A stretch of 64,000 bases of DNA. Source: Burkholderia sp. Bp8992 (GTDB lineage Bacteria > Pseudomonadota > Gammaproteobacteria > Burkholderiales > Burkholderiaceae). Positions within the stretch are counted from its first letter, which is position 1. Each line of letters starts with the position of its first letter. The stretch spans positions 1-64,000 of the forward strand of contig NZ_QTQI01000013.1 in the NCBI RefSeq assembly GCF_003853705.1, read 5' to 3'. The position numbers were made by a program, and so were the translations under genes. The notes beneath the pieces were generated by a model, which saw only the letters and a list, made by a program, of their open reading frames with translations, was not told the DNA's origin and ran no database searches. Of the stretch, positions 9,566 to 18,973 are shown one piece after another.

Positions 9566-10330
9566 GTGGCCGATTCGTCGCTTGCCGGCCATGCGCCGTC
9601 CGGGGCCGCCACCGACGCCGCCCCGATCCGCTTCACCGCGCCGCGCATCGAAGCCGCGCTGATCGACCTCGACGGCACGATGGTCGATACGGCCGACGAT
9701 TTCACGGCCGGCCTGAACGGGATGCTCGCGCAGCTCGGCGCGCCGGCCACGTCGCGCGACGAGGTGATCGGCTACGTCGGCAAGGGCTCCGAGCACCTGA
9801 TCCAGAGCGTGCTGAAACCGCGCTTCCCGGCCGACGAGGCGCATGCGCGCTTCGACGACGCACTGGCGATCTACCAGACCGAATACGCGAAGATCAACGG
9901 CCGCCATGCGCGCCTCTATCCGGAGGTCGCCGCCGGCCTCGACGCGCTGCGCGCGGCCGGCATCCGGCTCGCGTGCGTGACGAACAAGCCGCACCGCTTC
10001 GCGGTCGAGCTGCTCGAGCAATACGGGCTGGCCGGCTGCTTCGGCATCGTGCTCGGCGGCGACAGCGTGGCGCGCAAGAAGCCCGATCCGCTGCCGATGC
10101 TGACGGCCTGCGACGCGCTCGGCGTCGCACCTGACGCGGCGGTCGCGATCGGCGACTCGGAAAACGACGCGCTGGCAGGCCGCGCGGCCGGGATGGCGAC
10201 GCTGACTGTGCCGTACGGCTACAACCACGGCAAAGCTATACAAACGATAAATTCGGATGGTATAGTCGATTCGTTGCTGGTCGCGGCTCGCGCAATTTCC
10301 GCGCACAACGCCGGCCGGCCAACCCTCTGA
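9566..10330 (+). CDS. gph: Phosphoglycolate phosphatase (HAD family)
   Basis: HAD-superfamily phosphatase of 254 aa removing 2-phosphoglycolate, a product of oxidative DNA damage and metabolism. Motif I is LIDLDGTMVDTADDF near 32-46, motif II CVTNKP, motif III lysine near RKKPDPLP, and motif IV IGDSENDALAG. Translation starts at GTG 9566, four bases after rpe, with GGAG 8 bases upstream, so it is coupled to rpe. The last 30 codons are unusually AT-rich and contain a promoter-like sequence pointing at trpE. Confidence 0.92.
   Translation: MADSSLAGHAPSGAATDAAPIRFTAPRIEAALIDLDGTMVDTADDFTAGLNGMLAQLGAPATSRDEVIGYVGKGSEHLIQSVLKPRFPADEAHARFDDALAIYQTEYAKINGRHARLYPEVAAGLDALRAAGIRLACVTNKPHRFAVELLEQYGLAGCFGIVLGGDSVARKKPDPLPMLTACDALGVAPDAAVAIGDSENDALAGRAAGMATLTVPYGYNHGKAIQTINSDGIVDSLLVAARAISAHNAGRPTL
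10237..10266 (+). promoter_or_regulatory. Candidate trp promoter inside the 3' end of gph
   Basis: TATACA (10237-10242) and TATAGT (10261-10266) with an 18-bp spacer lie in an AT-rich island within GC-rich gph coding sequence. The same segment has an inverted repeat, CTATAC (10236-10241) and GTATAG (10260-10265). Predicted start near 10273 would put the Trp leader peptide 75 nt into the transcript. No adjacent regulator is known; the role is inferred. Confidence 0.55.
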
Positions 10331-10347
10331 TTATTTCTTCCATCTGC

Positions 10348-10422
10348 ATGTTTCTGAATAAAAAACGGAGTCTGAGCAGCATCGACCGGGGAGCCTGGCC
10401 CTGGCGTCGCTGGTCGCGCTAA
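10348..10422 (+). CDS. trpL: trp leader peptide (candidate TrpL)
   Basis: A 24-codon ORF starting at ATG 10348 and ending at TAA 10422. It contains three Trp codons in six (GAWPWRRWSR) just before its stop. A U-tract hairpin follows 17 bp later, and trpE begins 265 bp downstream. This is the classic layout of transcription attenuation by ribosome stalling at Trp codons. There is no clear Shine-Dalgarno before the ATG, which is the main weakness. Competing antiterminator pairing was not modelled. Confidence 0.7.
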   Translation: MFLNKKRSLSSIDRGAWPWRRWSR

Positions 10423-10438
10423 CCTCTTCGATGAGGTA

Positions 10439-10468
10439 CGCTGAAGCACGTCTTCAGCGCCGTTTTTT
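10439..10468 (+). terminator. Attenuator-like terminator upstream of trpE
   Basis: CGCTGAAG (10439-10446) pairs with CTTCAGCG (10452-10459) around CACGT, followed by CCG and six T (10463-10468). A small ACCTC/GAGGT hairpin (10422-10437) sits between it and the leader stop codon and may be part of the alternative fold. The remaining 10469-10687 before trpE shows nothing else recognisable. Confidence 0.75.
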
Positions 10469-10687
10469 ATCTCGCTGCGCATCCGCGCGCCGACCGTCGC
10501 ACCACCTCGAGTTCCACCGCGTCCGAACGCTTGCGTTCAGGAGCGGCCGCAGGCTCGCGACGTTCACGCCCGGAGTGCCGGCCGGCAACAGGCACTTCTC
10601 GTTCGACCGCCCTTTCGCCGACGGCAACCCGCGCAGCGTCAAGTGATCCCTGGCGCACGCGCCGCTCGTCCCGAACAGGACCGGAAC

Positions 10688-12181
10688 ATGACCGAACTCG
10701 AATTCCAATCGCTCGCGAACGAAGGCTACAACCGCATCCCGCTGATCGCGGAAGCCCTCGCCGATCTCGAAACGCCGCTGTCCCTCTACCTGAAGCTGGC
10801 CCAGCCCGAACGCGCGGGCGCCAACTCGTTCCTGCTCGAATCGGTGGTGGGCGGCGAACGCTTCGGCCGCTACTCGTTCATCGGCCTGCCGGCCCGCACG
10901 CTCGTACGCACCCGCAACGGCGTGTCGGAAGTCGTGCGCGACGGCCAGGTCGTCGAGACGCACGACGGCGACCCGTTCCGGTTCATCGAATCGTTCCAGG
11001 CGCGCTTCAAGGTCGCGCAGCGCCCGGGCCTGCCGCGCTTCTGCGGCGGTCTCGCCGGCTACTTCGGCTACGACGCGGTGCGCTATATCGAGAAGAAGCT
11101 CGCGAATACCGCGCCGCGCGACGATCTCGGCCTGCCCGACATCCAGTTGCTGCTGACCGAGGAAGTCGCGGTGATCGACAACCTCGCCGGCAAGCTGTAC
11201 CTGATCATCTACGCGGACCCGGGCCAGCCCGAAGCCTACGCGAAGGCGAAACAGCGCCTGCGCGAACTGAAGCAGCGCCTGCGCACGACCGTGCAGCCGC
11301 CCGTCACGTCGGCGAGCGTGCGCACCGAGACGTTCCGCGAGTTCAAGAAGGACGACTATCTCGCCGCCGTGCGCCAGGCGAAGGAATACATCGCGGCCGG
11401 CGAACTGATGCAGATCCAGGTCGGCCAGCGGCTGACGAAGCCGTACCGCGACAATCCGCTGTCGCTGTACCGCGCGCTGCGTTCGCTGAACCCGTCGCCG
11501 TACATGTATTACTACAACTTCGGCGATTTCCACGTGGTCGGCGCGTCGCCGGAAATCCTCGTGCGCCAGGAAAAGCGCGGCGAAGACCAGATCGTCACGA
11601 TCCGTCCGCTCGCCGGCACGCGCCCGCGCGGCAACACGCCCGAGCGCGACGCGGAACTCGCGACCGAGCTGCTCAACGATCCGAAGGAAATCGCCGAGCA
11701 CGTGATGCTGATCGACCTCGCGCGCAACGACGTCGGCCGCATCGCGGAAATCGGCTCGGTGCAGGTGACCGACAAGATGGTCATCGAGAAGTATTCGCAC
11801 GTGCAGCACATCGTCAGCTCGGTCGAAGGCAAGCTGAAGCCCGGCATGACGAACTACGACGTGCTGCGCGCGACTTTCCCGGCCGGCACGCTGTCCGGCG
11901 CGCCGAAGGTGCGCGCGATGGAACTGATCGACGAGCTCGAGCCGGTCAAGCGCGGGCTGTACGGCGGTGCGGTCGGCTACCTGTCGTTCTCGGGCGAAAT
12001 GGATCTCGCGATCGCGATCCGCACCGGCCTGATCCACAACGGCAACCTGTATGTGCAAGCGGCGGCCGGCGTCGTCGCGGATTCGGTGCCCGAATCCGAA
12101 TGGCAAGAGACCGAGAACAAGGCGCGCGCGGTGCTGCGTGCGGCCGAACAGGTCCAGGACGGCCTCGATAGCGACTTCTGA
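10688..12181 (+). CDS. trpE: Anthranilate synthase component I
   Basis: Chorismate-binding subunit of 497 aa that makes anthranilate with TrpG, the first step of tryptophan synthesis. The N-terminal [18 protein letters not shown] segment carries the LLES-type Trp feedback site. The catalytic half shows [40 protein letters not shown] and [17 protein letters not shown]. The ATG at 10688 is preferred over an upstream in-frame GTG (10643) because it begins the conserved [19 protein letters not shown] start. It begins trpE-trpG-trpD-trpC; trpFBA are not here. Regulation is suggested by the leader described above. Confidence 0.96.
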   Translation: MTELEFQSLANEGYNRIPLIAEALADLETPLSLYLKLAQPERAGANSFLLESVVGGERFGRYSFIGLPARTLVRTRNGVSEVVRDGQVVETHDGDPFRFIESFQARFKVAQRPGLPRFCGGLAGYFGYDAVRYIEKKLANTAPRDDLGLPDIQLLLTEEVAVIDNLAGKLYLIIYADPGQPEAYAKAKQRLRELKQRLRTTVQPPVTSASVRTETFREFKKDDYLAAVRQAKEYIAAGELMQIQVGQRLTKPYRDNPLSLYRALRSLNPSPYMYYYNFGDFHVVGASPEILVRQEKRGEDQIVTIRPLAGTRPRGNTPERDAELATELLNDPKEIAEHVMLIDLARNDVGRIAEIGSVQVTDKMVIEKYSHVQHIVSSVEGKLKPGMTNYDVLRATFPAGTLSGAPKVRAMELIDELEPVKRGLYGGAVGYLSFSGEMDLAIAIRTGLIHNGNLYVQAAAGVVADSVPESEWQETENKARAVLRAAEQVQDGLDSDF

Positions 12182-12194
12182 CCGGAGACTGACC

Positions 12195-12785
12195 ATGCTG
12201 CTCATGATCGACAACTACGACTCGTTTACCTACAACCTGGTCCAGTACTTCGGTGAACTCGGCGAGGACGTGCGTACCTACCGCAACGACGAAATCACGC
12301 TCGACGAGATCGCGCGCCTGAATCCCGACGCAATCTGCCTGTCGCCGGGCCCGAGCAATCCGCAACACGCGGGCATCACGCTCGACGTGCTGCGCGAATT
12401 TTCGGGCAAGAAGCCGATCCTCGGCGTCTGCCTCGGCCATCAGGCGATCGGTGAAGCGTTCGGCGGCCGCGTCGTGCGCGCGACGACCATCATGCACGGC
12501 AAGGTGAGCCGGATCGAAACCGACTGCCGCGGCGTGTTCGCCGACCTGCCGAAGCACTTCGACGTCACGCGCTACCACTCGCTCGCGATCGAGCGCGAAT
12601 CGCTGCCCGACTGCCTCGAGGTGTCGGCGTGGACCGACGACGGCGAAATCATGGGCGTGCGCCACAAGACGCTGCCGATCGAGGGCGTGCAGTTCCACCC
12701 GGAATCGATCCTGTCCGAGCACGGCCATGCGCTGCTCGAGAATTTCCTGAAGCTGGCGCGCGCCGCGGCCGCGCAAGCCGCCTGA
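12195..12785 (+). CDS. trpG: Anthranilate synthase component II (glutamine amidotransferase)
   Basis: Class I glutamine amidotransferase of 196 aa that supplies ammonia to TrpE; in many bacteria the same subunit serves PabB. The triad is visible: Cys in [16 protein letters not shown], and His and Glu in [29 protein letters not shown] opens the protein as usual. GGAGA precedes the ATG, which lies 13 bp after trpE. Confidence 0.96.
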   Translation: MLLMIDNYDSFTYNLVQYFGELGEDVRTYRNDEITLDEIARLNPDAICLSPGPSNPQHAGITLDVLREFSGKKPILGVCLGHQAIGEAFGGRVVRATTIMHGKVSRIETDCRGVFADLPKHFDVTRYHSLAIERESLPDCLEVSAWTDDGEIMGVRHKTLPIEGVQFHPESILSEHGHALLENFLKLARAAAAQAA

Positions 12786-12798
12786 CGGGAGCCGCACG

Positions 12799-13830
12799 AT
12801 GACGATTACCCCGCAGGAAGCGCTGCAGCGCACGATCGAACACCGCGAGATCTTCCACGACGAAATGCTGCACCTGATGCGGCTCATCATGCGCGGCGAC
12901 CTGTCGCCCGTGATGGCGGCCGCGATCATCACCGGGCTGCGCGTGAAGAAGGAGACGATCGGCGAGATCGCCGCCGCCGCGACCGTGATGCGCGAATTCG
13001 CGAACCACGTCGAGGTGCAGGACAACTCGAACTTCGTCGACATCGTCGGCACCGGCGGCGACGGCTCGCATACGTTCAACATCTCGACCGCGTCGATGTT
13101 CGTCACGGCCGCGGCCGGCGCGAAGGTCGCGAAGCACGGCAACCGCGGCGTGTCGAGCAAGTCCGGCAGCGCCGACGTGCTCGAGGCGCTCGGCGTGAAC
13201 ATCGACCTGCAGTCGGAGCAGGTCGCCGCGTCGATCGCGGAGACGGGCATGGGCTTCATGTTCGCGCCGAACCATCACCCGGCGATGAAGAACATCGCGG
13301 CCGTGCGCCGCGAGCTCGGCGTGCGCACGATCTTCAACATCCTCGGCCCGCTGACCAATCCGGCCGGCGCGCCGAACCAGCTGATGGGCGTGTTCCACCC
13401 CGACCTCGTCGGCATCCAGGTGCGCGTGATGCAGCGCCTCGGCGCGCAGCACGTGCTCGTCGTGTACGGCAAGGACGGGATGGACGAGGTGTCCCTCGGC
13501 GCCGCGACGCTCGTCGGCGAACTGCGCGACGGCAAGGTGCACGAATACGAGATCCATCCGGAGGACTTCGGCCTGCAGATGGTGTCGAACCGCACGCTGA
13601 AGGTGGAAAATGCCGATGAATCGCGCACGATGCTGCTCGGCGCGCTGGACAACCAGCCGGGCGTCGCGCGCGAGATCGTCACGCTGAACGCGGGCACCGC
13701 GCTCTATGCGGCGAACGTCGCCGAGTCGATCGCCGACGGCATCCAGCTCGCCCGCGAAGCGATCGCGAGCGGCAAGGCGCGCGCGAAAGTCGACGAACTC
13801 GTGCGCTTCACGCAGCAGTTCAAGCGCTGA
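12799..13830 (+). CDS. trpD: Anthranilate phosphoribosyltransferase
   Basis: Enzyme of 343 aa transferring phosphoribose from PRPP to anthranilate. It shows the PRPP-binding [16 protein letters not shown], the substrate motif [21 protein letters not shown], and [20 protein letters not shown]. Unlike the enterobacterial TrpGD fusion, TrpD is a stand-alone protein here. GGGAG lies upstream and the gap from trpG is 13 bp. Confidence 0.96.
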   Translation: MTITPQEALQRTIEHREIFHDEMLHLMRLIMRGDLSPVMAAAIITGLRVKKETIGEIAAAATVMREFANHVEVQDNSNFVDIVGTGGDGSHTFNISTASMFVTAAAGAKVAKHGNRGVSSKSGSADVLEALGVNIDLQSEQVAASIAETGMGFMFAPNHHPAMKNIAAVRRELGVRTIFNILGPLTNPAGAPNQLMGVFHPDLVGIQVRVMQRLGAQHVLVVYGKDGMDEVSLGAATLVGELRDGKVHEYEIHPEDFGLQMVSNRTLKVENADESRTMLLGALDNQPGVAREIVTLNAGTALYAANVAESIADGIQLAREAIASGKARAKVDELVRFTQQFKR

Positions 13831-13859
13831 CTCCCCTTACGAATCAAGCAGGAATCCAC

Positions 13860-14645
13860 ATGAGCGACATTCTCGACCGAATCATCGCCGTCAAGCGCGA
13901 AGAAATCGCGGCGGCCATGCGCAGCACGCCGCTCGAGGCACTGAAGCTGGACGCCTCCGCGCGCGACCTGCGCGACTTCGTCGGCGCGCTGCGTGCGAAG
14001 CACGCGGCCGGCAACGCCGCGGTGATCGCCGAAATCAAGAAGGCCAGCCCGTCGAAGGGCGTGCTGCGCGAGCACTTCGTGCCGGCCGACATCGCACGCT
14101 CGTATGCGGCGCACGGCGCCGCGTGCCTGTCGGTACTGACCGACGAGCAATTCTTCCAGGGCGGCGTCCGCTACCTCGAGGAAGCGCGCGCGGCGTGCAC
14201 GCTGCCGGTGCTGCGCAAGGACTTCATCGTCGACGCGTACCAGATCGTCGAAGCCCGCGCGATGGGCGCCGACGCGATCCTGCTGATCGCCGCCGCGCTC
14301 GACACGCCGCTGATGCAGGATCTCGAAGCGTATGCGCACTCGCTGGGCCTCGCGGTGCTGGTCGAAGTGCACGACCGCAACGAGATGGAACAGGCGCTGA
14401 CGCTCAAGACGCCGCTGCTCGGCATCAACAACCGCAACCTGCGCACGTTCGAGACGTCGATCCAGACCACGCTCGACATGCTCGACATGATTCCGGCGGA
14501 CCGCATCGTCGTGACCGAATCGGGCATCCTGTCGCGCACCGACGTCGACACGATGCGCGCGGCGAACGTGAACACGTTCCTCGTCGGCGAAGCGTTCATG
14601 CGCGCCGAGCAGCCGGGCGAGGAACTCGCGCGGATGTTCTTCTGA
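13860..14645 (+). CDS. trpC: Indole-3-glycerol-phosphate synthase
   Basis: TIM-barrel synthase of 261 aa, monofunctional (not fused to TrpF). Catalytic segments include [48 protein letters not shown] and VTESGILSR. It lies 29 bp after trpD, and its stop codon overlaps the next start (TGATG), coupling it to the CYTH gene. Confidence 0.96.
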   Translation: MSDILDRIIAVKREEIAAAMRSTPLEALKLDASARDLRDFVGALRAKHAAGNAAVIAEIKKASPSKGVLREHFVPADIARSYAAHGAACLSVLTDEQFFQGGVRYLEEARAACTLPVLRKDFIVDAYQIVEARAMGADAILLIAAALDTPLMQDLEAYAHSLGLAVLVEVHDRNEMEQALTLKTPLLGINNRNLRTFETSIQTTLDMLDMIPADRIVVTESGILSRTDVDTMRAANVNTFLVGEAFMRAEQPGEELARMFF

Positions 14646-15271
14646 TGGCGATCGAAAAGGAAATCAAGCTCGCGCTGCCGGCCGACCAGGCCGACGCCGC
14701 GCGACGTTTCTTCGAGACGCTGACCGGCGAGCCCGGTCACGGCATCACGCTCGCGAACGTCTATTACGACACGCCCGATCTCGCACTCGCGCGCTCGAAG
14801 AGCGCGGTGCGCGTGCGCCGCACGCCGGACGGCTGGCTGCAGACGTTCAAGACGGTCGGCAGCGCGGAAGGCGGCCTGCATCGCCGCCACGAATGGGAAC
14901 TGCCGGTCGCCGGCGACGCGCTCGAGATCGACGCGCTCGTCGCGGCCTGCGACGTGCCGGAGGCCGCCGCCGCGCTGAATGACGCGGCCGGCGCACTGTA
15001 CGCGCTGTTCCGAACGGATTTTTCGCGTACGCTGTGGCGCATCGCAATTGGCGGCGCAACCGTCGAAGCCGCGGTGGACCTCGGCGAGATCGTCGTCCAG
15101 GCGGAACACGAAACGCGCCGCGAACCGATCAGCGAAATCGAACTCGAACTGATCGACGGCCCGGAAGCAGCGCTCTCGACGCTCGCCGCCGAACTGCAGC
15201 AGGCGCTGCCGGGCCTCGTTCCCGAAAACATCAGCAAGGCGCAGCGCGGCTACCGGCTGCGCGCGCAATAA
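14645..15271 (+). CDS. CYTH domain protein (probable inorganic triphosphatase)
   Basis: Protein of 208 aa with the N-terminal EKEIKL signature (ExExK) of CYTH / triphosphate tunnel metalloenzymes. Further charged tunnel strands follow: ARSKSAVRVRRT, LQTFKT, RRHEWELPV, and EISEIELELIDG-type acidic sequence near 160-175. Members hydrolyse tripolyphosphate, thiamine triphosphate or make cAMP; which applies is not decidable from sequence. There is no CHAD domain, unlike E. coli YgiF. It overlaps trpC by one base and is 13 bp upstream of ung, so it appears co-transcribed with both. Confidence 0.85.
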   Translation: MAIEKEIKLALPADQADAARRFFETLTGEPGHGITLANVYYDTPDLALARSKSAVRVRRTPDGWLQTFKTVGSAEGGLHRRHEWELPVAGDALEIDALVAACDVPEAAAALNDAAGALYALFRTDFSRTLWRIAIGGATVEAAVDLGEIVVQAEHETRREPISEIELELIDGPEAALSTLAAELQQALPGLVPENISKAQRGYRLRAQ

Positions 15272-15284
15272 ACACGCATCACGC

Positions 15285-16196
15285 ATGGCAACCCGCAAGA
15301 CTTCCCGCGCGCCGCAACAGGCGTCGCTGTTCGATGATCCCGTGCCGGAAACGGCACCGGCCGATGTTCCGTCCCCGGCGCCTGAAACGCCCGCGGCCGG
15401 ACGCAAATCCGCGAAGAAAGCCGCTGAACCGGCCGCTCCGGCCGCCGCGGCAGCGCCGCGGCCCGCTGCCGCCGACGTTCCGCATCTCGCCGCGCAATTC
15501 GACGCGCTGCCGGCCGTCTGGCGCGATGTGCTGAAGCCGTTCACCGACAGCGACGCGTACGCGCCGCTGTGCCGCTTCGTCGACGACGAGCGCGCAGCCG
15601 GCAAGACGGTCTACCCGACCGACGTGTTCCGCGCGCTGCGCCTGACGAGCCCCGACGACGTGAAAATTGTGATCCTCGGCCAGGATCCGTACCACGGCGA
15701 CGATCGCGGCACGCCGCAGGCGCACGGCCTTGCGTTCTCGGTGCCGCCGGCCGTCCGCACGCCGCCGTCGCTGCGCAACATCTTCAAGGAAATCGCCGCG
15801 AACTTCGGTCACGACACGCCGCGCCACGGCTGTCTCGACACCTGGGCGCGCCAGGGCGTGCTGCTGCTCAACACCGTGCTGACGGTCGAGCGCGGCGCGG
15901 CCGCGAGCCACGCGAAGCGCGGCTGGGAACAATGCACGGACACGCTGATTCGCGAACTCGCCGGCCGCCATCGCGGGCTCGTCTTCATGCTGTGGGGTGC
16001 GCACGCGCAGGCGAAGCGCGCACTGTTCGACGCGAACGCGCATTGCGTGCTCGAGGCGCCGCATCCGTCGCCGCTGTCCGCGCACCGTGGCTTCCTCGGC
16101 TGCCGCCATTTCGCGCTCGCGAACGACTATCTGGTCGACGCCGGCCGCGAACCGATCGACTGGCGCCTGCCGGACGTGGCCGAAACGCTCGCGTAA
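15285..16196 (+). CDS. ung: Uracil-DNA glycosylase with N-terminal extension
   Basis: Family 1 uracil-DNA glycosylase removing uracil from DNA for base-excision repair. The catalytic core starts near residue 75 and shows GQDPYHGDDRGTPQAHGLAF (Asp134 catalytic), LLLNTVLTV and APHPSPLSAHRGFLGC. The total is 303 aa, about 70 longer than the E. coli enzyme. The extra N-terminus is an Ala/Pro/Lys linker headed by QASLFDD (12-18), which fits the QxSLF beta-clamp-binding consensus. It is last gene of the trp-CYTH-ung run and is followed by a terminator. Confidence 0.95.
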   Translation: MATRKTSRAPQQASLFDDPVPETAPADVPSPAPETPAAGRKSAKKAAEPAAPAAAAAPRPAAADVPHLAAQFDALPAVWRDVLKPFTDSDAYAPLCRFVDDERAAGKTVYPTDVFRALRLTSPDDVKIVILGQDPYHGDDRGTPQAHGLAFSVPPAVRTPPSLRNIFKEIAANFGHDTPRHGCLDTWARQGVLLLNTVLTVERGAAASHAKRGWEQCTDTLIRELAGRHRGLVFMLWGAHAQAKRALFDANAHCVLEAPHPSPLSAHRGFLGCRHFALANDYLVDAGREPIDWRLPDVAETLA

Positions 16197-16240
16197 CGCA
16201 CCGCGCCGGCTCCTTCGAGCCGGCAGCCGGCCGGCATGCA

Positions 16241-16279
16241 AAAAAACGCCGCGCCCCTTTCGGGGGACGCGGCGTTTCC
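16241..16279. terminator. Bidirectional terminator between ung and azoR
   Basis: AAACGCCGCG (16244-16253) pairs with CGCGGCGTTT (16268-16277), with a CCC/GGG extension around a short loop. A tracts lie on the left and T on the right, so it serves convergent ung and azoR. Confidence 0.85.
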
Positions 16280-16324
16280 TTATCGGGCGATGCAGCAGGT
16301 GCGCCGCACCTGCGTCGACCGTCC

Positions 16325-16921
16325 TTACGCAGCGGCGATCGCTTCGCGCGCGCTGGCCAGCGCGGCGCTTTGCGCATCCGGTCCGAGGTTCAGGCCTTCC
16401 GCGAAGATGAAGCTCACGTCGGTCATGCCGACGAAGCCGAGGAACGTGCGCAGGTACGGCGTCTGGCTGTCGTTCGGCGTACCGGCATACTTGCCGCCGC
16501 GGGCCGTCACGACGTGAACCTTCTTGCCCTTGATCAGGCCTTCCGGACCGTTCTCCGTGTAGCGGAACGTGACGCCTGCGCGGGCGATCCAGTCGAAGTA
16601 CGTCTTCAGTTGCGACGAGATGCCGAAGTTGTACATCGGTGCGCCGATCACGATGATGTCGGCGGCTTGCAGCTCGGCGATCAGGGCATCGCTCTTCGCG
16701 ACGATCGCATTCTGCTCCGCGGTGCGGTTCTCGGCCGGCGTGAAGAACGCGCCGAGCACCGATTCGTCGAGGTGCGGCAGCGCGTCGGCCAGCAGGTCAC
16801 GAACCACGACTTTCGCGCCGGGGTTCGATTGTTGCAGTTTTGCCGTCAGCTCGTTGGCCAGCAGCGTCGATTGCGCACCTTGCGAACGTGCAGCGGAATT
16901 GATTTGCAGAATGGTCGTCAT
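16325..16921 (-). CDS. azoR: FMN-dependent NADH-azoreductase
   Basis: Flavodoxin-fold quinone/azo reductase of 198 aa. AzoR enzymes use NADH to reduce quinones and azo compounds and protect against thiol stress. [15 protein letters not shown] is the N-terminal FMN phosphate loop, [22 protein letters not shown] is the family signature, and TARGGKY binds the flavin ring. It is transcribed alone toward ung; the 147 bp upstream hold no other gene. Confidence 0.92.
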   Translation of the reverse strand: MTTILQINSAARSQGAQSTLLANELTAKLQQSNPGAKVVVRDLLADALPHLDESVLGAFFTPAENRTAEQNAIVAKSDALIAELQAADIIVIGAPMYNFGISSQLKTYFDWIARAGVTFRYTENGPEGLIKGKKVHVVTARGGKYAGTPNDSQTPYLRTFLGFVGMTDVSFIFAEGLNLGPDAQSAALASAREAIAAA

Positions 16922-17068
16922 GTCAGGCTCCAGTAGGGTTGCGCTTCGGTAGCGCGAGTGACCCCATTGTGCGTGGCCGCATGACCGCGAAAAAGCGGGT
17001 TCAGGGCGACGGATTGTTGCAGCAGCAGAACAATCCCCGATCGCGCCCCGATACCCGCCTCCTGGCGT

Positions 17069-18868
17069 TCAACCCTTCAGCCAGGCTTCCCGTGCCTTCG
17101 AGACCGCGGCCGGCTTCGCGGCCGCCGTCAGCCGGTAGCGCGTGACTTCCGGGCCGTCGAGCTTCAGTTTCGCGGTGCGCAGCTCGTCGCGGCGGAACGC
17201 GTGAACCTCGACCTTGTCGCCCGGCTGGTAGCGCGCGAGCAGCGCATCGAGGTTCGTGCCCGTCACGCGCAGCCCGTCGACCGCGATCAGCGTATCGCCG
17301 GCCGACAGCCCCGCGCGATGCGCGGCGCCGCCTTCATAAACCGCCGCGAACGTGCAGTCCGCGCCGCCGCGCAGGCGCGCACCGATCGTCGGCTTCGCGG
17401 CCGCGCCGTTCGCGACATCGGGCGCGAGCGTCACGCCGAACGGCGCGAACAGCTCGACGAGCGGCAGGTCGCGCGTACCCTGCACGGCGTCGGTGAACAG
17501 GCGGCCTAGCGCAACGCCCGTCGCCTCTTCGATCAGCGCCTCGACTTCGTTTTCCTCGACGCCCGCCTGCTTGCCGCGGTAGAAATCGCGGCCGTAGCGC
17601 TGCCACAGCAGGCGCATCACGTCGTCGAGCGACTTCCGGTTGCGCGTCTGCGCGCGAATCGCGAGATCGAACGCGAGCGCGACGAGCGAACCCTTCGTGT
17701 AATAGCTGACGATCGCGTTGGTCGCGTTCTCGTCCTGGCGGTAGTACTTGATCCACGCGTCGAACGAGCTTTCCGCGACGCTCTGCTTGAGCCGGCCCGT
17801 GCCGCGCAGCACGCCGCCGATCGTGCGGCCCAGCGCCGCGAAATATTCGTCCTGCGACATCAGCCCGCTGCGCACCAGCATCAGGTCGTCGTAATACGAC
17901 GTGAAGCCCTCGAAGAGCCACAGCAGCGACGTGTAGTTTTCCTTCGACAGGTCGTACGGCACGAATGCCGCCGGCTTGATGCGCTTCACGTTCCACGTAT
18001 GGAAGTACTCGTGGCTGCAGAGGCCGAGATACGTACGATAGCCTTCCGTCGTTTCGGGCCGCCCCTTCACGGGCAGGTCGGTGCGGTTGCAGATCAGCGC
18101 GGTCGATGCACGATGCTCGAGGCCGCCGTAGCCGTCGCTGACCGCGAGCGTCATGAACACGTAGCGGTCCATCGGCGCCTTCTTCGACTTCGGCTCGAAC
18201 AGCGCGATCTGCGCTTCGCATACGCGCTTCAGGTCGGTACGCAGCCGCTCCATGTCGAGTTGCGTCACGCGCCCGGCGATCACGATGTCGTGCGGCACGC
18301 CGTGCGCGTCGAACGTCGCAAGCGCGAATTCGCCGATCGTCACCGGATGATCGGACAGCTCGTCGTAGTTCGCTGCACGGTACGTGCCGAAGCCATAGCG
18401 CTTCGTGCCGCGCGCCTCGGGCAGCGCGGTGCCGACGCGCCACGTGCGGAACGCCGCGCCGGCCGGTTTCGCGATGTCGACTTCGCACGGCGCGTCCTCG
18501 CGCCCGGCGACGCTCAGGAACACGGCCGTCGCGTTGAAGAACCCGCCCGATTCGTCGAGATACGCGGAGCGCACCGACAGGTCCCACGCATACACGTCGT
18601 AGCGCAGCGTCAGCGCGCCGGTCACGGGCGCGGCCTGCCACGTGTGCTTGTCGGTCTTCGCGATGCGCACCTTGCGGCCCGCGTCGTTGAACGCACCGAG
18701 CGTCACGATGTTGCGCGCGAACTCGCGCACGAGGTAGCTGCCCGGAATCCACACCGGCAGCGAGAAGCGCTGGCCTTCGGGATCGGGATCGGCGACCGTC
18801 ACCGATACTTCGAACAGGTGCGCGGCGAGATCTTTCGGGACAATCGAATAGCGGATCGGCTGGGTCAT
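17069..18868 (-). CDS. M61 family peptidase with PDZ domain
   Basis: Peptidase of the glycyl-aminopeptidase (M61) family, 599 aa. The N-terminal beta-rich domain is followed by the zinc site HEYFHTWNVKRIKP (HExxH at 286-290) with the third ligand Glu320 in WLFEGFTSYY. A PDZ domain lies at about 490-570 (AVYEGGAAHRAGLSAGDTLI). No signal peptide is evident, so it is probably cytosolic. It is transcribed leftward after dsbC with a 105-bp gap. The natural substrate is unknown; the family prefers N-terminal glycine and alanine. Confidence 0.9.
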   Translation of the reverse strand: MTQPIRYSIVPKDLAAHLFEVSVTVADPDPEGQRFSLPVWIPGSYLVREFARNIVTLGAFNDAGRKVRIAKTDKHTWQAAPVTGALTLRYDVYAWDLSVRSAYLDESGGFFNATAVFLSVAGREDAPCEVDIAKPAGAAFRTWRVGTALPEARGTKRYGFGTYRAANYDELSDHPVTIGEFALATFDAHGVPHDIVIAGRVTQLDMERLRTDLKRVCEAQIALFEPKSKKAPMDRYVFMTLAVSDGYGGLEHRASTALICNRTDLPVKGRPETTEGYRTYLGLCSHEYFHTWNVKRIKPAAFVPYDLSKENYTSLLWLFEGFTSYYDDLMLVRSGLMSQDEYFAALGRTIGGVLRGTGRLKQSVAESSFDAWIKYYRQDENATNAIVSYYTKGSLVALAFDLAIRAQTRNRKSLDDVMRLLWQRYGRDFYRGKQAGVEENEVEALIEEATGVALGRLFTDAVQGTRDLPLVELFAPFGVTLAPDVANGAAAKPTIGARLRGGADCTFAAVYEGGAAHRAGLSAGDTLIAVDGLRVTGTNLDALLARYQPGDKVEVHAFRRDELRTAKLKLDGPEVTRYRLTAAAKPAAVSKAREAWLKG

Positions 18869-18973
18869 CGTGGCAATCGGTCGGTCGAATACGGCAGCGA
18901 AAACGAAGAGAGGCGCCGGCAGATCATGCGGGCGCCCCTCGCTGGCCGGGCCATGTGCCCGGCGTGTGGTCGG

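Noticed and set aside
18943-18966. CCGGGC/GCCCGG stem between dsbC and the M61 gene
   Set aside because: Short GC stem without a T run; a common chance structure in this composition.
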